A DNA stretch of 64,000 bases from the NCBI RefSeq assembly GCF_016808095.1, contig NC_068980.1:4932501-4996500 (forward strand), written 5' to 3'. The notes beneath the pieces are model-generated. The model did no database searches and was not told the DNA's origin. It saw only the letters and a list, made by a program, of their open reading frames with translations. Shown one piece after another: positions 47,849 to 59,900 of this stretch (position 1 is the first letter of the stretch; each line of letters opens with the position of its first letter). This stretch comes from Vigna angularis (taxonomy: Eukaryota > Streptophyta > Magnoliopsida > Fabales > Fabaceae). Made by a program: the position numbers and the translations under genes.

Positions 47849-50382
47849 TGTAAAGACCTGAAAAATAGAGTGTTATAGAGCAGATTGATGTATTAGAATA
47901 ATGAGATCAATTATTTTACTTTAAAATAATCTGATAATATAAAATGAGATTTTATAAACTCTTCTCATTATTCTAAGAACACTTTATCTCTCTAGAACTT
48001 TATTCCTCAGAGTTCTCTCTAAAATTTCTTCTTGCTGAGTTATCTGTTCAACGATCAGGAAGTGCCTAGGCGATCCTGGCGTTGAGGGCTTGAGTTTGGA
48101 CCGATCAATTTTCCCGTTCCTCAGCTGGTAAGTCGTCTCCCTTTTCTGTTCGTTCTTCTCTGTGCTGTGAGCATGCAACCATTTTGTTTGCATGTGGTTG
48201 GTAGTTATTCCTTCAATTTCTAGCTCAATTTAGGTTCTAAGTGTGGTTCTCTATCACCAATTGGTGAGTTGTAGGTTTCTGTTGAGTTTCCTTGCGGTGC
48301 AAGGTACGGCTGGAACGTTTCTGTGTTTGGGACTGTGTAACTCTGAGGTAAGGGAAGCTAGGTTGTGTTTTAATTATCAATTGGTGATTGTATGTTATGA
48401 ATTCTGTGATTAGAGGACTGTGCAGCTAGAATTTTAGCTTGTGAATGTATGTTCCTAACTGTTAAACTAATGGAAACTGTGAAACTTAATTGATGAGCTG
48501 ATTTGGATTAATCTGTGTGCTGTAATGTGTACAAATTGGTGATTGTTATTGACTGTGATTGTGTAAATTTGAGATGTGTGCTGTATGAGATCGGTTGTGG
48601 TGACAAGGAAGTAAAGAGTAAAGTGTTTTGGACTGGTTTAGTGTATTTTAGAGGAAGTGAAGTAGTGAATTTGAGAATTAGTGGGCAAGGGTTGTTGGTG
48701 ACTGCTGGGATAGTGTAGATAGGTCATATGGGACTGGTTTGAGTCTTTGAAATGGTCAAAAACAGGTTCAAAGTGGTAGAATTGGTTTTGGGTCTATAAG
48801 TTGATGAATGAGAGGTTTTAGAGTAGAGATTGGTGCATAAACCCTTTAGTTTGGTGTTAGGAATGTTTAGAATCCTTTAGTTAAGTTTAATTTAGCATAT
48901 ACATCGAATTAGGAGTGTTAGAAGTTGGCCAAGTTGAGTAGAATTGGTAAGGAGTGGTTGAGTTGTGTAATTCTGCAGAATTTCGTTCTGCAGATTATGC
49001 AGACTCGCTGTGCGAATGGATTCGCATAGCGAGTTACCTTGGCGAGGTGCTCTCTGCCAATGCACTCGCATGGGTGCGCTGTGCGAGTGATTTGAGAGGG
49101 TTGCTCTCTGTTTTTCAATTCGCATAGCGAGTGTAATCGCTATGCGACTGGTTGAGGTCTGGAACCATTATTCAATTTTATTTGATCAGCGAGTGGGTCT
49201 CGCTCTGCGAGTGCTTGGGGGTTCAGTCTCTAGATGAGACTCTTGCGTAGCGAATTGGGTCGCTATGCGAGGATTTGGGGTCTGTAGCTTTTTACAATTT
49301 TATTCGTATAGCCAGTTTAGTCGCTATGCGAGAGACCCAGAGTAGTTGGTCTCTATCTTTGGCTTTCGCAAGGCGAGTTCGGTCGCTGTGCGAGAAGTTT
49401 AGGGTCTCGCTATGCGAAGGTGTGCGCTATGCGAGGGGTACGTTCTAGTTCAAGCCTTGTGTGTTCTTATGTTGTTTGATATGTATCAAGAAGTGTTGTA
49501 TGAAGTAAGTGGAAGTAGCAACATGTAATATCTGTGGTGATTGTAGTATGTTGTAATCAAAATGGTATAGTTTAAGTGTTGTTTATGGACGTAATTCCAT
49601 GATCCTCAAGGAGAGGAGACATGGTGGTGCCCTATGTTGTGATTTAAAGTGTAGTCTCTAGTTGAGATTCAAGTAAGTTTAGAATGAATGCAGGAGCTCA
49701 GTCTTGGGGGTTATCCTGAAACTCCAATGGTCTTTCATTCTCAAGTAGAGAGGATTGATCCATGTCGTGAGGAGTAGCAGGAGGTCCTAGTCTTGGGTGC
49801 TTCCAGTATGGCCCAAGGTGAGTGATAACGGACTAACCTCGTGAGTGTGGTAGGGTGAAACCCATTGGCAATGGCTTTGCAAAGCAGTAGAAGCCACCAC
49901 GAGTGCACGACCCGCCATAGCTCAGCAATCATTCTAAGTCCGGACAGTCAAAGTCAGTGTGTGTTATGTGTGAAGGGTTTAAGTGATGTGAATGCATAAT
50001 ATACTTGTATGGATTCTATTGATTGTGATATGAGTAGTCTTTGTTTAACCTAGCTTACCCTGTTGTGTGCTTATGTTTTGTATGTTCTGCTATTCTTTTC
50101 TGCGATGACCATCCTTTGGATGTGAGCAGCGGAAGAAGATGTTTCCTTGGAGCAAACATTGGATGGAGGTGATGCTGCTGCTGAGTAGTTGTGTTGGGTT
50201 CTTTAGATCCTTGTAGATAGTTTTGGAATAGTCTTCGGGTTGTAAATAAAGTTTTAAATTTATAGTTGTTTTTGGATGACTGTAAAGGTATCACTTTATA
50301 TTTAGATGGATAACTGTACTACTTTATCATGTATGTTGCTTCTCCTTATCATAGTCTATACTATATATATTGGGATGTTACA
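47849..50382 (+). mobile_element. Solo LTR, 2534 bp, Ty3/gypsy-like, plus orientation
   Basis: Begins TGTAAAGACCTGAAAAATAG and ends ATTGGGATGTTACA. TATAT flanks both ends (47844-47848 and 50383-50387). Neither an interior nor a second LTR is present. Near the 3' end it shares a block with the solo LTR at 12228-14767 (AGCTTACCCTG ... GATGACCATCC ... GGATGTGAGCAG), and both end GGGATGTTACA, so they belong to the same broad family. The region 48990-49440 is packed with TCGC/GCGA motifs. The flanks also share AATTATTCAATAAGA on both sides beyond the TATAT, which is more than a normal 5 bp duplication explains. Small frames inside are not genes. Confidence 0.8.
48990..49440. repeat. Cluster of TCGCATAGCGAG / CTCGCTATGCGA motifs
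   Basis: At least fifteen TCGC or GCGA motifs occur in 450 bases, many as TTCGCATAGCGAGT or TCGCTATGCGAG. These are imperfect palindromes in alternating orientation. Spacing varies from about 10 to 60 bases, so it is not a simple tandem repeat. The region lies in the middle of the solo LTR and is much richer in CpG than the rest of the window. Confidence 0.75.
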
Positions 50383-51309
50383 TATATAAAGTAAATTATT
50401 CAATAAGAGTCTATATATTAATTTTGACATTTCAATGGTTAATTGAGAGAAATAAATATGAAATGGAAACGATTAAGATTATTGATAATATACTTTACTG
50501 GATATGATAAAATTTTCTAACATATTGTTTAGTAGAGAAGATAGCTGAAGATGACAATAATAAAACTTTACTTTTATTTCATAAATATTGTGATGTGTTT
50601 GGTGAAAACAATAAAGTGAATAAACATAATTTTAAAAATTATGAAATTATTTTATTAATTTTAACCTATTTTTATTTATCTCTTTAGCATTTACTCTATG
50701 AAAGTGAAAAGCATGCGTCTTTTGAGATAGGAAGTTTTTAGAAAGAAATAACAGCAGATAAAAAAATTGTATTACTTCATTTCAAAACCTTAAAATAATA
50801 TTTTTAAATCTCTTTTCTTAATGATAATTCTTTTTATCTATATGTAATATGAGATTTAGTGTAACCTTTAGGTTCAGAATCATATACACTGAACAACATT
50901 GTAAAATTCCAACTAGTATGAATGTTTGAATTTTTATTACAATATAAACAATGAGTTAAAAAAAAAACAGAAATAGTCATTGTTTTGAGTGTGAAGTTAA
51001 GGTCAGTTGTTCGGTTTTTTATATGTCATTTTAGGTTTAAGTTTTGTTTGACAAAATCTTTTGCATATGTATACTTGCATAAAGTATTTTGATGTCCAAG
51101 TCAAATTAATTTGGAGAGATAACAATGAATGTTGTAATTAATGCGCAACCTATATTTTAATCTTAAACATTTATTTATATATTTTGTGGTAAACATTTAA
51201 TTAAGGTTGGTCTAACTACGACCCAAACGTAAATAATCATGTTTTGACATTGAGTTAATTAGTTTTAGGGTTGATTTGATTTGGTACGGTTCAAATCGAT
51301 CAGTCTCAT

Positions 51310-51545
51310 GTATAACTGGACGGTTTGTTAGACGACCGTCTAGGCTCAACGACTCGTCATTCGGGTTGTTTAGGTGGTCATTCAATCCGATGTATGATCG
51401 AAAAATCTATTAGGTGACTGTTTGGATTCAACAACTTGTCATCCGAGTGGTTTGGTTGATCATCTAATCTGATGAATAGCTGTCTAATTTGTTAGGTGAT
51501 CGTCTGAATTCAATAACCTTGTCATCTTTGATAATTGATTATCCA
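51310..51545. repeat. ~80 bp tandem repeat, three diverged copies
   Basis: Units contain TTGTTAGACGACCGTCTAGG or TATTAGGTGACTGTTTGGAT, then CAACGACTCGTCATTCGGGT-like sequence and GATCATCTAATCTGATG. The three copies have clearly diverged, and the third is shorter. Confidence 0.7.
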
Positions 51546-53807
51546 AATTATAATCGATCCAACAGTTATATCAGCATCATTGAGAATTGAGAAGTTTTAT
51601 TATGGTAACCTCTCTACTAAATCTTGATTAAAAAAACTCAAATTTGGTATATAAAGAAAGAACAACTCATTTGCTAAATTGATAAATTTAAAAGAAAATT
51701 GGAATGAAGTATTGGAAGTAGGTGGTTGAGGACAAGGGCACAAAATTGGGGGACCCGTCTTTTACATTGTAGGACTCCTCTGCCGAAGGGATGGGGGCAC
51801 CATTAGGTAGTGCATCCCAATAGACTATGACAATGTCTATGCCACTTTTTTCTAAATTTTTTGTGTTGATACTTCTTTTTATTTTTCTTCATGAAAAAAA
51901 TTTATTGAAAGAAACTTCCCAAGCTATAGCACCAGAGTATTGACCTATCAGTTTGACTAGTTTGTCACAACAAGTATTATTGGACAGTTTTTTTTTTCTT
52001 TTATATTTTATTTGAAGGTTCTATAGTTTCTGAAGTCTAATAGTAAAGTCACTAGAAAATTGTTAAGCATGGAAATATTGGAAGACGTTTTTTTATAAAA
52101 ACAAAGACTATGACAACTACACAGTGCTTGTAGAAAAGAAGTTTCCAATTGGACTGTGTTCAGGAAAATCCTTTAGGACACAATTTTCTACTCAGCATCT
52201 AGACTCATCTACCTACCATCAATGCATATTTTCTACCTTCTCAGTCTAAATCTTTTATATTCTTTCTACCATAGTAAATTTAAGTTTTTTCTTTAATGGT
52301 TTTTTTTTAAATTGTTTTGATTATTATCTGCTTTCTTATGTTTTAAAATGAAATTTTGTTATTTAGTTTTGGAATTAATTAGAGGGACATGAATGTTAAT
52401 TTTCATCATCATTTTATATATATTAAGAAATTATTTTAAATATAGTTTATCTTCACACACAAATTAGCTTATAAAATGATAAGTGTATATTTGAATTTAG
52501 ATTCTCTAATTAATTTTTTGGATTATTCTTTCAAGATACAATGATATATACTAATTATGATATTTTAAAATACATTAACTTTTTTAATGTGACATAACAA
52601 GTTCATCAAACTTCGTTAAATAAATACTGTTTTAATATTAAGAAGTAATCTAACTCATCTTTACAAAATAAAATTCTAAAATGAATTACCATATTTATAC
52701 AATGTGAATTAGTCTTAGAATTACTATATTTATATGATGTGAATTAGTCTTTTATTTTTAGTGGAGGTGAGATATTCAACAATGTGTTTTCACATAACAA
52801 ATAAAAAAATAACTTAAGTTTTAACCTCACTGAAAATTTGAGTATTTTTAATAGACTGTCTAATAAAAATATTTGTTTTATTAAGTGTTCAAAAGTGATG
52901 GTTTAATTTTGTAGTTTTAAAAAAATATAAAAAAATTAACAATAGAAAAAGGTGAAGTTTTGAAACCTAATTATCTTTATAACAAAGGACATTCTTTCGT
53001 TTTATAAATTAAATACTAAAATATATATAAATCAATGAGATAGAAAAGAAAATAAAATTAATTAGATTTTAGAACTTCGGTTTTTTAGTTGTCCAAAATC
53101 ATGGTATTCTCAGTGAGATCACAAAATCAAAACGACAAACTTAATTAAAAAGTATAAAAGTTTTAGACACTCAATCAAAAAACATAAAAGATAATTAATT
53201 CATTTTTTCTTTAATTTTTCATATTGAAACATGTAAGTAACGATAATACAAAGCAACAACTGTATAGTTCTCAAATTATGGATAAAATCAAACTGTAAAA
53301 GACATAATTGAACATTAGATAATTAAAGTTTCTTTGTTATTTATAACAAATTTTTTAAATCACTTAATTAAAATTAATTTGTTATTTATTACACTTATGC
53401 TTTGTTACGTATATCCCTTTAATTATTTTTCATTTACATTTTCGTTTGGTTTATTTGTTGACCATAGTGTTATTTGATGATGATTTTGATAATAATAGTG
53501 AGTATTTTAACATTTAAAAACTGATTTTTTATTTTTTTTAATATAACAATCCATTATGCTGAGGTTATAATCCACTGTCTTAAATGATGTTAACCAAATT
53601 TATATAAATAATCAATTGTAAATAATGAATAATAGTTTATGTCAACTAAATTAAAATGCTTGCTTTTTATAATCAAACAATAATGAACAAATAATAATTA
53701 ATTATATCAAACTTTTTGGAACAATTTAACCTTTTATAAATAATTGATTATGTTAAATATAATTGATTAAAATTGTCATAAAGTATTTTCTAAATTAATG
53801 AACGGAC

Positions 53808-53940
53808 AAATTAATAAATCGTCTTTAACAATAATTGACTATTATATCGAGTTATTTCGAAACTTCTTTCTAAAATTAATAAATCGTCTTTAACAATAAT
53901 TGACTATTATATTAAGTTATTTCGAAACTTCTTTCTTAAG
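53808..53940. repeat. 67 bp tandem duplication
   Basis: AAATTAATAAATCGTCTTTA through TTATTTCGAAACTTCTTTCT occurs twice in direct succession with only a couple of differences, so it is probably recent. Confidence 0.85.
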
Positions 53941-54360
53941 AAACCTTTTTCTCTTGCAAAAACACAGTTATGTTTTCTATATTATATCTCCCCAGTTTCA
54001 CTTTCTTCTTCTACTACAGCTTTCTTTAAATTTCAATTGCACATTTTCCATTCTTACTGTTTTTCTATTTATTTTTCTTCATCAAAGCCTTTTATATTTC
54101 ATATAATTTATTAAATATTCTCGCATGGGTTGTGTATTATTTTCTCTGCACATTTGACAAGTATTTTCTTTTACATTCATCTCAAATTTACACATAAAAG
54201 TTTATTTATATATTCATATCTTTTTCTACATGTTTTACGAAACTCTATTATTCTAAGATCTGTATTAATCTTCGTATTTGGATCAAATTCATAATGTTTT
54301 ACAAAAACATTGCAAAATGTTTTGCACGCAAGTGTACATACTCATAAGAAACAGAATAAG

Positions 54361-54711
54361 GTTAAATATGTTTTTGGTCCCTTAACTTTGAGCGAAAATT
54401 GGAATTAGTCTCTCTTCAAAATTTTGGACTAATTTAGTTTCCAAATTTTAGAAATGTGTGAATTTAGTCCTTTTAACCAAATTTTATTAACTTTATTTGA
54501 AACGCATTTATCAGTGAACATTGAAGCAAAAATGTGTCAAACGGGATAAACAACTTAAATGCTATCCAAAACGCACTTAAAACATCAAATAAACCTAACA
54601 AAATTTAGTTAAACAAACTAAATTCACACATTTTTAAAGTTTGGGGACTAAATTAGGCCAAAGTTTTGAAGAGGAAATAATTACAATTTTCGCTGAAAGT
54701 TAAGGGACCAA
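54361..54711. mobile_element. MITE with ~100 bp inverted arms
   Basis: The left arm starts GTTAAATATGTTTTTGGTCC and continues CTTAACTTTGAGCGAAAATT. The right arm carries the reverse complement, ending AAAGTTAAGGGACCAAA. AACAGAATAAG lies on both sides (54350-54360 and 54712-54722). The right arm lacks the last ~11 bases expected from the left arm, so the end may be deleted or the duplication could be 10-11 bp with a shortened TIR. Long TIRs with a duplication of about 9-11 bp point to the Mutator superfamily. There is no coding capacity. Confidence 0.75.
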
Positions 54712-54722
54712 AACAGAATAAG

Positions 54723-57700
54723 GATAACTATTCAATTTTGAGTCCATAAGTTGAATTTAAACTTAATTATTGGAATCATATTAGTAGTGTGGGATTTTTA
54801 CTTACATAATAATTAGGTGTTCAATTAAAAAAATGTTTTTCTGTCAAAAGAAACTAGAATTGGAATGCTTCTCGGTCATCCACTATATTTAAATTAATTG
54901 AAATATAATAAAATAATTATGAGATCATCCATTATATTTAAATTAATTTTCAATTTTTTTGAAATTATATTTTTTTTTATAAAAAAACCAAAGTTGTCAA
55001 CTTGACTTATATCCATAAATCACTCTTAACTCATCTTTTAAAAAACTTTCTTTTAGAAGACCTTCTTAAGTGGGATTAAAAACAAAACTTCAATCTCAAA
55101 ACCTCCATTAGAATCATAATTAATGTAAGTTTCATCTAAGTACAAGATTTTAATTAACTCTTATAAACAATATATAATTTATGTACACATATAAAATTAT
55201 ATATTTTACTATATGTTGCAATTCTTTTATATTTAAATAAATATTTTTATATCATACATATTATTATATATTATTGTGTTATTAAATAAAATATATAATA
55301 TATAGTTCAATATAATTATTAATTATAATCTATTTATTAATTTTATTAATTTCTTAGAGAAGAAAACTTTTAATATTTAATAAAGCAATACATAATACAT
55401 TATGATAACGTCTCAAACACAATAGAAGGAAACATGAAATCTAGTCAAAATGTAAGAATATTTGATTAGTTCTAATAAAATTCTCACTATTTTTTTATAA
55501 TTACTAAATATTATATATATATATATATATTAAAAACAAATAAATAATTGATAGAAGTTAAATATAAATTTAAGTCATATATTAAAAAAAGAAAAAATAT
55601 AAACTACGTATAGTAAAAAAAGTTAAAAAAAATTAAATATGTTTAAGCAAAGATTCCAACGTTATGTTGTTGCATAGTTTTTCCATATAAACAAACAACC
55701 AAAGTTGCCTGAAACATTTTATAAATTTTATGTTATATTCTGATTAAAATGTTTGTACATAGTTCTTTTACAAATAAAAAACATCTAAATTTGCGACAAA
55801 TTAAGAGTTAATTGATTTTTTCTTGTATTCAAAATGAATATTTGTTCTAGAAAGAAGGTCTATATGTTGACTCTGACACACTGAACTTTTATAAATATAT
55901 TTGACCAAGTTGAGTTTTTCAATAGAGAACTTTTTGACCCTAGTCTATGTGGGTCAAAACCAAATCATGTGAAGAAGTTCAAGCTAATATCTCTACCAAA
56001 ACCTTAATCTTAGGGATTCGATTAAAAGAATTTATAACTAATTTCAAGTTTTAAAATAAAAAACAACATATTTATTCAACCGAAAAGTCATGAAATCTTC
56101 TATTTGAGGAATTAATATATTTTTATTTTTTAGACAAATTATTACAATCAATCAACAATTAAGTCAGAAGTGTTAAAAGGGTAAAAACATACCTAAGAGT
56201 TGTAATCATAAATGAATAATAAAGTTGTTATAGTACAAGCTAGTAAAAATATTAGGTTGAGATGGATATCACTTGAGTCAAGCAATCTATTTTGCATATA
56301 CTAGGTCTTTTGGAGACTAGAAAAAATGTTGGATGGTTGCAACCTCTTATTAGGATTAACAATAATGAATGTTGTTCAAATTTATAAATTTGTGAACCTA
56401 ATTCAAAGTTTGGAGAGGTAGTCTTAAATGCATTCCTTTATGTTTAAAATATATTTAAGGTAAAGTTTGATATGTTAAAAGGAGAAAAGAGAAAAAGAAA
56501 AAAAATGAAAGTCCATTTCATGGTGAATTTGAACTGTGGGAAGAAAAGATATACGAACCAAAAGCGATAAATATGATCATTGAGGACATGTAAAAGAAAA
56601 AGTAAGAATAAAAGTGAAAGTAAAGATAAAAAATACAGTAAATATACATTTTTAAAATAACCCATACTAAAACTCACTTTTGACTTATTACTACCCTCTC
56701 ATATTTTTTATAAATAAAATTCTGTATAATAATAATAAGAATAAATTATAAATATAGTCGTAAAAAATATACATGAGTATTGGCTGTCTAAGTCAACATC
56801 CAATCAACTACTAAATTAATAACCAACTAAGTTTAATAGCGTTTATTTTATGTTTATAAACAAGTCATTAATGTCACCAATGCCACTTTTTCTGGTAATA
56901 CTTAGTATCACCCAATATCACCTAATTTGTTTCATGTATATATTTAATTCAAGTCATTTTATGAAAATGTTAAGTGAATCTACATAGTAACATAAAAATT
57001 TTCAAACTAAATATATGAGTTTTAGACTACCTTGGAATGACTGAAATTGGGAATCTTGTAAAATGCAGTTGTCACACTTTAAAACATTAAATAAAAATAA
57101 AGACTTCAACCATATATTATGTCCTCATGCCTACACTCTTAACGGAATATATGTATATATATATGAAAAATATATTTTAAATTTGATATCAATATACATG
57201 ATTATACTGTTACAATTTATAAATCTTACCAGTAATAATCTTATCAAATGACCATTTAATTTTTTTATTTCATAAAATAAATAATACATGTAGGTGGTAG
57301 TGTTGATGTAACCGTTCTATCACAAAACAATATATTTATTATTTTTTATTATAATTTTAAAAACTCATATCAAGTGTCATAAATGTTTACCTCTGATAAA
57401 TAAGGAAATAAATCGATAACCGTCTTAGAGACTGAATTCAAATGTTTATAAAATTTGTTTTAATTAGAACGTTAAAATTTAGACTTGCTAAAAATAAATA
57501 AATTTAATGGACCATCTATGTAAGGTAAATATAAACAATAATGGTTAACATTAATATATTAATTTTTTTCTAGCGTATTAAAATTGTGCAAGTATTTAAT
57601 TTTAAAATATTAAGTTGTATTATATAGAAGGTCAAACTTAAAACCTTATTAAAACTAAACTCTTCCGTAGTCTTTGTCACAAAATAAAATTTTAAATATT

Positions 57701-57757
57701 TTGTGATAAATATTGGAGCTTTTTATGTTAAGTTTATATCAAAATGAACAAACACAC

Positions 57758-57811
<54 letters not shown>

Positions 57812-58170
57812 CTCCACTTTTAGAAAAGCCATTTCTTTTATTTTGAAAATTAAATATTTATTTAAGGAAAACCGTGTTCGATCTATGTTACGTTATTATA
57901 ATTGATGAAAGATAAATTTTGATTAAGCTTATAATTTAAAAATAATTTTGAAATGAAAGGAAAATTGAGGAGGTTATTTTTTGTGGCGTCATCCCTCCGC
58001 CAACGAGTTGAAATTAGGGTTTAGGGGAAATTAGAATGAGTATCTTGGCCACATAAAACCAGGTATACAGTACCATATACACAGCTAAGTCCAACCAATG
58101 AGAATATAGAGAAACCAAATCACCAATTTCATTACCAATATATATTTTCCTCCATCACACAGATTCACCT
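54723..58170. other. AT-rich intergenic DNA
   Basis: I see no gene here. Simple repeats occur at 55510-55530 (TA) and 57762-57807 (TA). Frames at 56444-56677 and 57063-57251 are AT-driven. The last 200 bases before 58180 rise in C content, which fits a promoter for the MIR172 transcript. Confidence 0.45.
57762..57807. repeat. (TA)n microsatellite
   Basis: About 23 TA dinucleotides after ACACGTGTG. Confidence 0.95.
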
Positions 58171-58179
58171 TCCTCCCCC

Positions 58180-58189
58180 TATATATGAC
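58180..58189 (+). promoter_or_regulatory. TATA box of the MIR172 transcription unit
   Basis: CTATATATGA follows a C-rich tract (CTTCCTCCCC), and a pyrimidine-rich leader follows about 30 bases downstream. That is the standard layout of a plant pol II start, with the start predicted near 58210-58220. Confidence 0.6.
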
Positions 58190-58230
58190 TCCCCCAACCT
58201 TCTTCCACTGTTACCATTCAACACACACTT

Positions 58231-58233
<3 letters not shown>

Positions 58234-58288
<55 letters not shown>
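58234..58288 (+). repeat. (TC)n microsatellite in the probable MIR172 leader
   Basis: About 27 TC dinucleotides, 20-70 bases downstream of the predicted transcription start. CT-rich repeats at this position are common in plant 5' leaders and can influence expression. Confidence 0.9.
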
Positions 58289-58291
<3 letters not shown>

Positions 58292-59266
58292 CACCTTTTT
58301 TTCTTTCGTTTTCTCCATACTTTTCCTCTCAGCTTTAGATCTTAGTCGTATTGGAACATGCTGTGTATGGTTTTTTTATATGTTCTATATCTCTATACCT
58401 CCTCCTTCCGATTCTAACTCTGATCTATAATCTATTTCAAGGGTACAATATAAATATGAAATATTTCGATGTGCCCTTTTTATCTTTTGAGAAACTACTC
58501 CTTCCTATAAGGATTTGCCAAGGTACGTGAGTCTTTCCCTTTTCGAGGGATTACTGTTTGGTTTTGATTCTAACATCAAGGGTTCTTTTTTAAAATCTCT
58601 TTTTGTTGTTTACACAAGCGAAAGTATGGTTCTTTTTAATCAACACAGCAAAACAAGTACTTTGTAAAAGTATAGTTAGCTGGCTTTGAATCCGGCTGGT
58701 TTTGGTTTTCTTCAATCGTTGGAGGGTCTGAAAGTAAGCGCTTTTGTTGTTCTTTATGGAGTGGTTGAATTTTGTTGCTTTCTTTTTTATTTATTTTAAT
58801 TGGGGTTTTGGCTTTTCTTTTGTTCTTGAGGTATGAATTGAGTTCATGTGGTTAGATTCCATTCGGGGTACCCAACTGGCCTCGTGTGGCAAACACAAAC
58901 TGACCACTTGCAACAGGCCACATCAGCGACTCCTCGTGGCCTTGCTGCTAAAATTCCACATAAAATCTCAATTTTCCGTGTCCCCTCTTTCTTTTCTATT
59001 TTTTACCCTCTCTTGCTTTCTCTCTGTTTCATGTTGTTCACCTTTTTTTTTTTAATTTATTTTCCCTCTGGACAAATTTCCGTGACATTAACTGGTCTTC
59101 ACTATTGGAGTAACCTATTGAGCTTTTTAGCCATACATACGTTTCACTAAAAGTGGCAATAATGCTTTATAGCTTCTAAATATATACACATGTCTATGTA
59201 TGTGCATACCTCTCTTTTTCAGAAGCTATAGTTGCATGGACAGATTGACAGTCGTTGTTTGCGGAT

Positions 59267-59287
59267 GTAGCATCATCAAGATTCACA
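59267..59287 (+). ncRNA. miR172*: miR172 star strand
   Basis: GTAGCATCATCAAGATTCAC followed by A pairs with the mature strand, giving the usual 2-nt-type offset. Confidence 0.88.
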
Positions 59288-59344
59288 TGCAAATGAAGGT
59301 GGATGGGACTGTGATGCAATCTAAGCGCTGGTCTTTTTGATGTG

Positions 59345-59365
59345 AGAATCTTGATGATGCTGCAT
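59345..59365 (+). ncRNA. miR172: Mature miR172
   Basis: AGAATCTTGATGATGCTGCA followed by T is the standard 21-nt miR172 sequence, starting with A as in the miR172a-type forms. Confidence 0.95.
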
Positions 59366-59900
59366 CAGCCATAAACGGCTTTAAAAAGTTGAACAAGTAC
59401 TGCGAGTAGAGACCCCCCAATTAAAGAGTGAAGATAAAAAAGAAAGAAAGTGGTAGGTATACACATATACACACACATACACAGCTCAAACTTCCAGGCA
59501 TTGTCCATGAGTTCATGATGCATTACACGGAGAGGTGGCTCTTTCTGCTTTCCTTTCTGTTGCTGTCAGGTGCCTTTTTTCATCCATCTATCTTTTCTGT
59601 TTGCAATTTGCAGTGCTAAATTTTTGTTTATTCACATTACTGGATGCCCTTCCTGTCTTTTAAATATTATTTTTCCACACTAATTAGCCCTTTTTCATTT
59701 GCAGACAGTACTAGGTTATCGAACATTGGCTATTTGGATTTTGGAGGCTCAGTGGAGCGGCTGAGTGTTAGGTCCTTTATATGCTGACTTCACAGATCTA
59801 TGAATATTCCTTTTCAACAGGAATGCTGCAAGAGAAATGGTGTCTTTTCAGTTTCTTAATATATATTCAAACATCACTTTATCCAAATCTTGAGCCAATA

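Larger units (their letters stand above)
50388..54360. other. AT-rich intergenic DNA
   Basis: No supported gene. It holds a three-copy repeat at 51310-51545 and a two-copy repeat at 53808-53940, both listed separately. The frame at 53900-54106 runs through one of these and is F/L/S-rich without a domain. Confidence 0.45.
59250..59385 (+). ncRNA. MIR172: miR172 precursor hairpin
   Basis: The 3' arm carries mature miR172 exactly (AGAATCTTGATGATGCTGCA + T, 59345-59365), and the 5' arm carries the star strand (GTAGCATCATCAAGATTCAC + A, 59267-59287). The arms pair over about 37 bases, including the flanks (GTCGTTGTTTGCGGAT with the complement of ATCAGCCATAAACGGC). The loop is about 57 bases. miR172 represses AP2-type transcription factors by slicing and translational inhibition. 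It promotes the juvenile-to-adult change and flowering, and in legumes nodulation. Mature position on the 3' arm and hairpin shape are as in known plant MIR172 genes. Which paralog (a, b, c...) is not decidable here. Confidence 0.96.
58210..59900 (+). ncRNA. Probable primary transcript of MIR172
   Basis: The unit is inferred from the TATA box at 58180, the CT-rich leader and the hairpin 1 kb downstream. No long protein frame lies between them. Small frames (58185-58430, 58846-59150, 59428-59619) are not conserved products that I recognise. Introns are possible: GGTACGTGAG at about 58521 resembles a donor, and TTGCAG or TTCAG sites lie downstream. I could not fix them. The 3' end is not defined. 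Confidence 0.5.

Noticed and set aside
48892..50294. Several 60-80 codon frames, some rich in Arg/His/Cys
   Set aside because: They lie inside a solo LTR with a complete target duplication and show no domain.
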